Source of the DNA: Antedon bifida
Taxonomy: Eukaryota > Echinodermata > Crinoidea > Comatulida > Antedonidae
Assembly (NCBI GenBank): GCA_963402885.1
Contig: OY727096.1
Span: 18,085,820 to 18,149,819 of the forward strand
Direction: 5' to 3'
Length of the DNA: 64,000 nucleotides
Program-made: the position numbers and the translations under genes
Shown: piece by piece, positions 26,401 through 36,660 of the stretch
Layout of the letters: each line of letters begins with the position of its first letter
How positions within the stretch are numbered: the first letter of the stretch is position 1
Notes under the pieces: generated by a model
Told to the model about the DNA's origin: nothing
The model's input: only the letters and a program-made list of their open reading frames with translations
Database searches by the model: none

Positions 26401-29400
26401 TCATCAGGTATAGAAGAAAATTTATTTGAATTAAATGCACAATTTGAAAAATAAGCTTTTGAGCTAAATGGATTCTATAGCACACTCCTGTGGTGGTAAC
26501 AAAATCAAGTCAAAAGACAAAAATGAATGAAAACAAACAAATACTGAAGTTTAACAAACAACTTGATGAACCATCAATATACAACACTTTCCTCTATAGG
26601 TATAATACTTGGTTGTTGATGCAAGATCCGATGGTTGAGATGGATGTGGGAAAATGGTTTTCACAGGAGAATGTTTACAAATATAAGCCTACTTGTTGAG
26701 ATTAAAATCTCAAGTAGATTGGTAGATGGCTCCAGTAACCCAGGTGAGATACTGCAATCTCAGTGTATTGTAGGCCTGTACAGTACTGTAGTACAGGTTG
26801 AGGTAGCCTACTCTGGGGTAGCACTAACATTTCATTTTCTTTAGCCATTTGGCGAAAGTCAAAATATTTTTTTTAGTCAAATCAGTTTATCTATAGCCAA
26901 GATGGCTAAAGTCCAATTTTTTTATTTAGCCAAATGAATCGGTAATTAGCCAAAATTAAAAATTGTTGAAATATAATGGTAAAAACGTTTTAGTTAATTT
27001 ATCTATGTCAATAGGTCTATACACTGTTCCCTGAACGTTTTTGTAAGGCATTTGGGGAAATGCCATGCCTAAATCACTTTATATTTGATTAAAAAAAATA
27101 ATTGTTGTATTTTATATGATCAAAACATTTGTTCAAATTGTTTTTAATCATACAGCATTCATGGAGTTATCAATTTAATAAGAAACATTTTACAGTTTTC
27201 TGAAATCCCCTGAACGCTATGTTATTTTTGTTTTTTACGCTTGGCTGGTGGCTTCCGTACCACGCGAAAATCGTGTCCTAAGACTTTCACGGTCACCCAC
27301 CGTCACCGCCGCGCAGCGGGTGAATGTTTTTAAATTGGGTATGCTCAAGAGGTGCGAAAGTGCAGTATGGGCCTAGGGGCCTAGGCCTACAAAATTATAT
27401 ACGACGGTACGTCGTAGGCCTATATGCTAAAAATATTTCTAGCAAACGAACACTCGTATCGTTGTTGAACGTGCAGATGATATAGGCCAAAGCACAGGGA
27501 AAAGGCGTTTCTGTCGGGGGAGAAATTTATACCATCCCGGCTCGATTATTTATTACCCAACAACAACACAGAAGCCGGCGGCCGGCCTTGCTGTTTATAT
27601 AGTCCGCAATAAATGCACGTGTGTGTTTAGCTAAATCCCCGTTAGACTCTACCATTTCCCGAATGTTGTTTTGTTTACTCTACTGACGCACTGCACGCAC
27701 GAGGAAACTTTATTAAGGGTAAAATATGAAACTACATTATTGGAGCCTAAAATGCATAACGCATAAATATTGATTTCGATAAGATCATTCATTGAAGATA
27801 CTATGTTTTTTTTAATCTGAAAAGAACACCCTTATCGAAAAATAGACAATCCCGGTAAATAGCCGACCGTCGGCTGTCGATCGTTTGTGCAGCGCAACAC
27901 GTGATAGTTTGGGTAGACTCCATCATCCATGTGTCGTGTAACGTCTGTCTCTCTGTGCAGTCTACCTCTGCTATCTCCATCATATTGAAATAACAAAGAG
28001 ACGCCTGGTACAACGAAACAAGTTGACGAAAATGGAGCTCGAAGTAAACAACATGATAACGAACAAAATAAATGCTTGAAGATCGACAAATAGACCTTTT
28101 AGTTGGACTTTATGCTTTCGCCAAAATGATTATTTTATTAACTATTTTATCATATGTCATAGCCAAAATGGCTAAAGTAGCCGTTTTATTTTTCGCCAAT
28201 CTGGAAACGTTTTCGCCCATGGCGACTTGGCGATCGGCCAGTGCGAGCCCAGCTACTGTAGATAACCTGGAAAAGTCTATCAAAGACATGTTGATATAAT
28301 GATCAAGCTGGTGAGGTATACAGTAATATATGTTTGATTATTGTTTGGACTGTAGATGTTTGCCTTTGCAATACACTACAATATTATCCAAGTGCTACTA
28401 TGGCCTACTGTACAATGTACAATGGGGAGGTTCGAGAGGAGAAGTGGGTTTGAATGGAATGGATTTATTATGACTTGGGTGAAATTAGTAAATAACTTCC
28501 TTGATCCATCCTACAGTATGCAAAAATGCTATGATTTCCCCATGCAATTTGAGTCTATTTCGTGCCTAGTTTACCTGGATAAACCGACATCAGCCTGTGC
28601 TCTCGAGAGGGAGGATAGATAGATATGAAAAGTTTTATATAATTATAACGTTAAAGTGGATGTACAACATTCCCCTATTGTAATTGTTCAAGCAAGTGAG
28701 TTCTTGGAAATGTAATGTGTTATTTTGAAGAATTTTATTATACTTAATATCCTAGTTGAATTACTGTACAATTTGAAAGAAACATAAAAAGGGAAAACAA
28801 TCGGGAGATTTATATTGATTACATCAGAGTATTAAAGTGACTAATTACAGGTTAGAGCTCACTTGACAACAGGAAAGTTAATCTAATGACAATAGTACAT
28901 TGATACTTAAATAATAGGTAATTCTGCAGCAACAATAATGGTCTCATCAGATAAATGTCTTTCTGTTTAAATGCTTTATTATAGTAAATGTCAATTACTT
29001 TTAGTTTAGTGTTTAGTCCTCACTATACAGTAGCTTCTTTTTGGTCAACAATTCCAGGATGCAGATAATATTGTTCCATTTTTAGGTACATACAGTAACA
29101 CACAATAAACTTTTACAAACATATATAAATGGTTTCAATAAGGAAGTAAGTATAATATTCAAATAATGTGAGAAATTCAGGTTTTTCCAAATTTCATTTC
29201 TCATGAATAGAATAAAAGTAATCCAAAAATACTGCATTTAAAGGCAATCAAATCTATTCCTATTTTACTTCACAATGACTGGCTCAACAAAATCCAATTT
29301 TATTACAGAACGCAACAATGAAGAAAGGCATTTTTTTTAGGTACATTGCACTCGGAGCAAACAAATGAATTGATGTGCTTTTACAAAGTTCAGTAGGCTT

Positions 29401-32028
29401 GATAAACCTATTGTACAATACCTTGGTATTTGATCCTAATAAAGTTACTGCTCATATAGTACACAATAGCTTGGGTATTACTGAAAAAAACTGTACTCTG
29501 TACAAGAGAGGGAGGGGAACTTCAAATTTGAAGTTTGTGACAATTACTGCAGTATTCAGTAATTTAAAAGGGTAGACTGTATGCAGTACAGTACAATATA
29601 TTATATATTGTACTGAATAGTCAACCCTTTAATTGTAGACTCCAAATGAAAGCTACTGTATGACAAAACCTGACTATATTTGAAGGCCCAAACTCAATTC
29701 ATTTTAATACAGACAGACTTAAAACAAAATGTTTTAGAAAAGTTTACTGTGCGACTGTACTGTAATAATTCATAGAATGAAATTTCCTTCTGCTTTTCAA
29801 TCTTTTTTTTGTCATAGAGAATAGAAATATTCTGTAATCGTCTCTCATTTATTATTTTATACAGTAGCCTTTAATATTACAGTAGCTTATTGGTATGATT
29901 CTTTCCGTACGGATTCACCGTTTCCTGGTTAAAAATCCTGTAGCTTAATCCAGGTTTGTTTTCATTTAGTGTACAGTACATATGACAAACCAACAATTTC
30001 AGTTTACAGTTTGTGTGCAAACCTTGAAAAATCTAAACTACATGCAAAATAAAAAGGATACATACCTGATAAAGGGTCTTGTTCTACTTCTTGTACTAAA
30101 GGATCTAAACTATATTCAAATTCAGTCACCAGTTTTGAAGCAAGTATATATGGCATTGCTTCGATAAATATTGCAGCTTTACCGTTAATGGAATGAAAAC
30201 AATGTGTCTCTTGCGAGTTCTTTTCTTGATTTAAATTTGTTGCGCTATTTTGATCCGCAATTAAAAGTTGTAGTTGTTGCGCAACTTCTGTATAAATGTT
30301 CGCCCCTCGATTTGTCAATGAGGGTTTAAGACATACTCGAAATTCAGTTCCTTTTGGACTGTATTGCAATGCGATATGAATAGCGCCACTTGGATAGCGC
30401 CACGTAATACGACCTCGCGTACATTGAAGATAAAGGTTTTTCACTGAACGCATTGAAGATTCATCCGAGAGACCACTGCAAGTAAAAAAAAAATGAATAG
30501 TTTTAAACTGCTGTATAGTATATAAACTGTATAGTACCGTAGATCAAATAAAATATTTCAACCAACATTCTGTATGTTTGAATAATGTAAGTAGAGTATT
30601 GTACCTGTATGATTCAGAAATACTTTGTACTGTACTATTAATAATTGTTTTTTTTAAATGAAAGGTTAATTTAGATTTTATCTTATTTAAAACTGCTATC
30701 TTGAAAATAAGTTTGTTTATATTAATGACAAATATTTGCTCTGGAAAAGCAAACTTTAAATTTAGAGTAGTAGTTTGAATGTCTTGTTATCTGACCTAAA
30801 ATAAGGGTCACAGTGCATGGCAAGCTGATATGAACAGTCAATATTGCCTAGAGGGGTACACTTATGTACACCCCAGGTTGCAGCAACCACCAATGAAATG
30901 CTAGCGAATGCATACCACAGGGTTAATCATCCTCACTTTATACACGCTGTAGGGCAAAGAATCAAGAAAGGAAAATACATTCCTAAAAGACAGGTTACAA
31001 ACACCAAATAATTTTGGACTCTGAGACAGTTACAATATTACGCTAAAGTGTGGAAGAGAAATCTCAAATCTAGTCTTGTACTGTACAATAATTTACAGTA
31101 AGTTGCATGAAAAGTACAGTATTATTTAGATCTGTACAGTATTACAATTAACCTCAATATTTGTATCAATAATTCACTGATGTATATAGATTAGTGCAAT
31201 GAGTTTAGTTTATTTTAGTACTAAGGTTCTATGTTTTGTTCGATAATAGCCATTACATTTTCTTTTTGCTGAATCATATTTTCTATTTCCACAACGGTAA
31301 AAAAAAAAACAACATTTATGAAATGTTTGAAAGTTTATAAGAGTAGAATTAATAAGACACAGCACCACAAGAAGTATTCATGTGATATGTTGACTTATCT
31401 TTTTAAAATATTTATTTATAGATCTTCTAAAATGAAACAATCTCATGGTTGGTGGTCTAAGTTTTAATCTCCATAACAGAAACTGTTCACCTAAATAAAG
31501 TTTCAACTGTTTTAGTTTAGATTTTAATTTGTATTGAAAAATATCATATTAAACTATAAAGTAACTTTTAAATTGGTTCTGTTAATGTCAATGAGTGTGT
31601 GGTGTTCCTATTTTAATACTGTAATGTATAATAATGTAGTATACTGTACAGTATATACTGTAGGCACCAAAGAAGTAAGCCATTCAAATGAAAGTAAATA
31701 CCCTTTTCACGATGTACCTATTCTTGGACTTATACAAATCCAAGAACATTTTAAAGTGACATAATTTGACATTATACAACATTAAGTACACTTACGCTCC
31801 TTTCCAATCACATTCATCACTAGAATATTTGCAATTTCCCGAAACAAATAAAGTCCAAATAATCAACAGGTAAAACAAAGTTTTACCGCCGCCATGAGTT
31901 AACGTCCTGTACACCCCTGTCCAAAGAGGAGCAGGTAAACAGTTTTGGCAGAAAACACTGCCTGACCACAAATCCATCATTTTTAAGGAAGACAATCGTC
32001 TCAAGTTAGGTATGCAACATAATTCCAA
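17441..32028 (-). CDS. METRN: Meteorin / meteorin-like secreted factor (4 exons)
   Basis: Secreted neurotrophic/metabolic hormone family. Coding exons, in order on the minus strand: 32028-31796, 30475-30066, 19044-18988, 17763-17441. All junctions are GT-AG and phases agree (total 1023 bp, 340 aa from the first ATG). A hydrophobic segment at residues 51-62 (LFYLLIIWTLFV) should be the signal sequence. The mature part opens CDWKGAGLSDES, continues LYLQCTRG and GANIYTEV, then the NTR-like C-terminal half with CRPCNDTEL, FCSSDFVIK, CGVRQGEGHFL and LGCAPRFSQF. All ten cysteines I recall as conserved in vertebrate meteorins are present. Met17 or Met18 may be the true start; even so about 33 residues precede the hydrophobic core, which is unusually long. 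Intron 2 is about 11 kb and repeat-rich. Family assignment is firm; METRN versus METRNL is not decided. Confidence 0.93.
19045..23325. other. Meteorin intron 2, distal part; no further exon seen
   Basis: AT-rich intron. At 20240-20420 the word pair GACTCAAAAA...TGTCAT/TGCCAT preceded by GCCAA recurs with about 90-bp spacing, and GTGACA-type words continue to about 20840, suggesting an eroded tandem repeat. No exon recognised on either strand. Confidence 0.5.
23326..23446. mobile_element. Short foldback element, MITE-like
   Basis: The left arm contains GCTGAAACTACACTTGTACT and the right arm the complement of GTTGAAACTACAGTTGTACT. The arms continue inward through CAGTATTA and CATGGA/CTATAAATT with one small indel, giving about 50-bp imperfect arms in 120 bp. 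A second small inverted pair follows at about 23518-23562 (CATGGAACTATA and TATAGTTCCATG). Confidence 0.75.
23563..25879. other. Meteorin intron 2, middle part; nothing recognised
   Basis: AT-rich intronic sequence without recognisable exon, RNA gene or ordered repeat. Confidence 0.5.
25880..26460. repeat. Degenerate ~180-bp tandem repeat, about 3 copies
   Basis: Aligned blocks near 25890, 26055 and 26238 share an AATTGGCGCAATTTTC-like word, AAGCTG, a GTAAACAC word and GATTTTAAAAGTAACAATT. The array lies in meteorin intron 2 and has decayed. The minus-strand open frame at 25808-26101 is probably a by-product of it. Confidence 0.7.
26840..28260. repeat. GC-richer block bounded by related short repeats
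   Basis: Near 26895-26935 and 28160-28202 the same pattern occurs: ATAGCCAAGATGGCTAAAGT and ATAGCCAAAATGGCTAAAGT, each followed by a T-rich stretch and GCCAAT/GCCAAA. Between them, 27240-27620 is much richer in G+C than the surroundings (CACCGCCGCGCAGCGGGTG, CGGCGGCCGGCC). It may be a degraded transposon or an internal CpG island/alternative promoter inside meteorin intron 2. No coding domain was recognised. Confidence 0.45.
29575..29631. repeat. Imperfect palindrome
   Basis: AGGGTAGACTGT...CAGTACAATATAT is mirrored by the complement ATATATTGTACTG...AGTCAACCCT. It is a short stem centred near 29603 in meteorin intron 2, close to exon 2. Confidence 0.6.
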
Positions 32029-34966
32029 TTTGATTTAATCATTAGGAAAGCGTGTTTAAGTTCCAAAACTATAGAAAATCAAGTTATAAATCCACAAAAC
32101 GAACCACCACTACTCAGACACGAAGGCTAAGTCTGCTAACCCTGGCGAAACATTTCCTTTAGTTTCGGCGGATAAGGTGCTTAATTTAAAGACTGATCCA
32201 TTATACACAAAGGGTAACAACTATTGGTTATATCACTAATTTCCATAATATCAATGAAATATCGTATAAATAATGATACCTGTAAGCATTTTTGTTTTTA
32301 AATTTTTATAAATAATAATTTATGTCAAGTTTAGGATCAATCAATATAAGGAATAAATGGTTAAATAAATTTTATTTTTATAATGGATTCGTCTTAAAGG
32401 CGGAGTTTCGTTAGTCTCGTGGCACGCGAAGAAAAGTCGTGAAATATGATTTTCCGGAGGTCTGTACAATGATGGATTTATTAAAAATGTAAAAGCAATT
32501 TATGTTTTTGCTTTTTATTTTGACTTCTTTTTCATACACACATAGTCTCCCCGTTAATATTTAAACCATAGGCATAATACAAAATTATTCAGGAAGTCTT
32601 TGAGACTAAAATAATAAGCATTTTAAAACAATCTTCTTCTTTATGATTTTGATGATGTAATGTAATCAATACGATTTTAAACGTTAACCTACGCAGTTTA
32701 CTAATATTTAATATGCATCTAGGCCTATATATCTCTTTTTTTTAGTGACGATATCAAAGAACTTTAAAAATTGGTGTTTGTCGTAAGAGGGCGGCATACA
32801 AATATTGAAATACCGTACGGTGTAGAATGACGTGACTGCAGTAGTCTTAATTTTTTTCCTTCAATGATAGAATTATTGAAACTATAAATTCAATTTTCAT
32901 ATTGTATATTTATTTTAGTATCTTTTCAGGTATCTCCTTTCTTCAAAGCATGAAATCAGAAGTAGCTTAACATATAATATTAATGTATCATTCATAAATT
33001 CAAATGGCGTGTGCCTGCTGACTTCGTGTTGTTTATAAGTTTCTCCCTCCCTTCATTGTTGCTCATTGTTTATATCTTTGGCTCATATCCTGGATGTTAT
33101 GAATAAAATTGCAAACTGTATTACGCGCACGCATTATTCTTATTTTGGCCTTTTATAAGTCTCTTCCTTTTGGCGTGTCTCTCCGCATGCCAACGTACAT
33201 TGTTCATTAGAATAGCAATTGTACTATACTTTGGAGGTTTACCTTAAAGTGCCTCGACTTTTGTCTTTTCAGTTCTATAGAAATTGCTTCAAATTTCGCA
33301 AATGACCAGCAATAAGAACTGGTATTTTGGCGCAATTTACAATAGATAATGGACGCATTTATTTAAATACTTAGTCACTTATTACACATTTAGGGCGACA
33401 CACGGGAAACTAAATCACGGTTCGCAGTAATTATTTTTCAGCAAGACAATTATCTTTTTAATTTCATTGAATAATGGTATAAAGGAAGTGGGAATATCCG
33501 ATAAGGCAACTTGTCTATACTTGTCTGTATGGCCTTGCCTAAAAAATAAAAGATGAATTATGTTATATTATTTATTTTTTTATATGACATAGGTTTATCC
33601 AAGCCCCTCGCCCCTTCTCCTCTTCCAAAATGTCGATAAATAAAATATTTAACTTAACTTGACCGTACAGTAAGCATTTTTGTTGTTGTTGCAACATCTA
33701 TAAGACATAAAGTATGCACTATATAGGCCTAACACATGGAACATTAGAAGGCTGCACCCCGCTAGAACGTGTAGTATGTGTCGCTGAGCTATCTGCAAGA
33801 CACCTCTATTTCCCCTTATTTTGTTTCACTTTTTTATATGTGTCTTATTTATCGATTACTATTGCTGCTTATGATGTTTTAGATGATATTTTGACAAATT
33901 TTAATGTGTTAATTTAAAAAAAAACTAGTTTCACAATTTACACATATTTATATATTCTTTTTATCAAATATTGTAAAATACTACTTTTCAGCCTTTTGGC
34001 TACCATTGTATTATTGATTTCTTTTTTATGAATACCTGAATATATATATAAAATGTATAATCGTGGGTGCCTAATTAAAATTATATTATGAATTTATGAA
34101 AAGCCATGTAAAACATCTTATATAGCCTAAGATGCATAAATATTACAAGAAAAGGTAGGGGTGATACCTAGATTGAACATCAACGTTCTAATTAATTCGA
34201 ATTCACTATTCAAAGCTCATTCCAATACTTATAATTACTTATAAATTAATCCCAAGTAATTTTTAGAGCTAACAGGATCTCTTATAGCTTTTACAATTCT
34301 AAGAATTATCGTTGTAACGGTGTCAAAAGAATATGAAAAATAATACTAAGCTGTTACAATAAACATGATTAATTATTATTTATTATAAAAAACGTCTTTG
34401 TTTTGGTCTCACTACAAACAAATTAACAGCATCTAGAACAAGAACAGACTCGTCGATACTTTGGTTACGCGTCTTTCATTGGTACTTCCTTTATTGGACC
34501 AATTAATGTAAAAATCAAAGTCAACCAGTTCCGGACAATCATATAAAAACGCACCTGGGATGTCCAGCCTTCGTGTTGCATCGTTCAAATTAACCATACA
34601 ATAGAAAACAATTTGTTTCTTTTGTTTTGTTGTGTGAAGCCACTTAGAAACACACGCACAAACGTCGTCTTCCAACTTTTCAAATCAAACGGTTATATTA
34701 TAAGAATAAAAATCGATCAATTTTAAATTTCCCACAATCATTAATTACAAACGCGTCTTGACAATAAGGTAACAAAAGTATCATTAAGAATATATTAACT
34801 AGTGCGTAAATATTGCACAGAATTAAGGTACAATCTGTGTCTGCTGACAATGATAACGAGGTTGTGTCACACGCGAGTGATTACTTTCAATGGAGGAACC
34901 AACTCCAGGTGGCGGGCTAGTCTATGGAGCGCTCGTCATGTTTATTCAAGCAGTTTCGACGAGTGT
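32029..34966. other. Region between meteorin exon 1 and the TIR cluster
   Basis: Includes the expected meteorin promoter, between 32029 and roughly 32500; no TATA box stands out. A minus-strand open frame at 34433-34675 and a plus-strand one at 33714-33917 have no recognisable domain. Nothing else could be supported. Confidence 0.45.
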
Positions 34967-35811
34967 CGGTGTTGTTATGCGCGATTTGAACGATTTGCGC
35001 AATTTGAAATTGCGCAAAAAATTCCTTGCGCAATTTGAAATTGCGCAAAGAATTCTTGCGCAATTTGAAATTGCGCAAGGATTTTCTTGCGCAATATTAA
35101 ATTGCGCAATCAACTTGCGCAATTTCAAATTGCGCAAGAAAATCCTTGCGCAATTTCAAATTGCGCTGCACAATTTGTAAAATTGTCAAATTGCGCAACA
35201 GAATTCTACCAGAATGCGTGCTAACGTCGACGATTGGTTAACAATAATAATTTATTTGAAACTAAAAATGAAACATAATAAATGCGAAGATAACATGTGT
35301 ATAATACACAACATAAATGGCATACACAATTAAATAATATTATCACTCATTGTAACTTGAAATAAATCAAAATAAATGTAAAAATAACAAAAAATAATGT
35401 AGTAATACACAACATAGTCTACCGCCACCAACGTTTAGACTTGCTATCAAAACATAGCCAGTAGTAGTGCCTGGCTAGAGTAATACCCGCCCGCCGGAGA
35501 ACACCACCGCTTCGTTTTCCTTTGTCGGGTCTTCGTTGATATGCTAACAATAACAACATTTTCACTATTAAAATAAGGAAATGCGATATTATCTTTAATT
35601 TTTAATCATTCTTAGAAATTACTATAAAAATATGGGTGTGCATGATTTCACAATCTGTCGAAAAACCTTGCGCAATTTGGAGATTACTTGCGCAATTTAT
35701 TACGTTTCTTGCGCAATTTGAAACAGATGTTTCAATTTAAATTGCGCAAGGAATTCTTTGCGCAATTTTAAATTGCGCAAATCGTTCAAATTGCGCATAA
35801 CAGTATCACCG
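34967..35811. mobile_element. Foldback element packed with TTGCGCAA palindromes
   Basis: The ends are inverted: CGGTG...GTTATGCGC, GATTTGAACGATTTGCGCAA and a run of TTGCGCAA-bearing units at the left are mirrored at the right. I count 12 exact TTGCGCAA in 34990-35210 and 6 in 35660-35795, mostly as alternating inverted pairs (TTGCGCAATTTGAAATTGCGCAA-like, 6-8 bp apart). The middle, 35215-35655, is ordinary AT-rich DNA. TTGCGCAA is the palindromic core of the optimal C/EBP bZIP site. No clear target-site duplication was found. Confidence 0.85.
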
Positions 35812-36320
35812 CCTCACCACTTGCCGAATAGATGGTAGACTCGGTAACAATAGCCTCCTGTTTCGGTATTCAATTATACTTGGATTCTTCTAAATATTTA
35901 TAAGTGACTTGTTATCACACATCGATTTTATTGCAATTAAGAACACGTGCACCTTGTTTTTTTTTTTTATTGAATTCGCATTAAACTTGTACAGTATTTC
36001 GTTAAAATACGCATCATGTATTCACAGGCTGCTTAAAGATTAGATTGCCTTGACATGCCTAATCAGATCAACTAAAAGATCCGATGACTCTGATTTAAAA
36101 AAATATTTTCAAAATTTATAATATATCATTGTTTCAACTTATATTGATAAAAAGATAAATGATTTTGGCACACATGGCATTTCATACGTACAATACTTCA
36201 AAAATCGAAATGTCATAAAAAACATTACATTTACAAAATACAATAAACACAGACACTTGCGGAAAGTGTGTTGATATTTATAACGTGAGCCCTCAATAAT
36301 TTCATATAGCTTCCAGAAGG

Positions 36321-36328
36321 TGACGTCA
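36321..36328. promoter_or_regulatory. Perfect CRE (TGACGTCA)
   Basis: An exact CREB/ATF palindrome about 340 bp upstream of the start codon of ARM-TIR-SAM gene A, followed eight bases later by an ETS-like GGAAGT word. A 5' non-coding exon of gene A is likely nearby. Confidence 0.5.
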
Positions 36329-36660
36329 CGGAAAGGAAGTGTTATTGCTCTCTGGAACGTGTACTGTATTGTATTTTCTCTTTCGGGCGGTTAATAAACA
36401 ATCACCTTGAAATTTTACAATACTAAAACAGAATAGAATAGTAACACATGCCCTTGGGAATACACACTACCGGGAGAAATAATTCTCCATAGAATAATGA
36501 TATACTCTTCTTTTTTGTGTTTTAGAAGCGAGTTTGTCAAGGTGTCGTTGTCCAAGTATTTCCGTGATCGCCGATAAATGTAGTCTACATCCTACTATAA
36601 ATACTGAAAGTATTATTACTAATACTAATTTCCGTTGTTTCTTGTGTACACAGTAAAAAC

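Noticed and set aside
33984..34003. Resemblance to the 5' end of U2 snRNA (TTTTCAGCCTTTTGGCTA)
   Set aside because: Only about 19 bases resemble U2 and the following branch-recognition region does not match; at best a tiny pseudogene fragment.
34433..34675. 80-aa minus-strand open frame
   Set aside because: No recognisable domain, no supporting splice partners, and open frames of this length occur by chance in the window.
34890..35180. Open frames on both strands reading repeats like LRNLKLRK
   Set aside because: Produced by the TTGCGCAA palindrome array, not by a gene.
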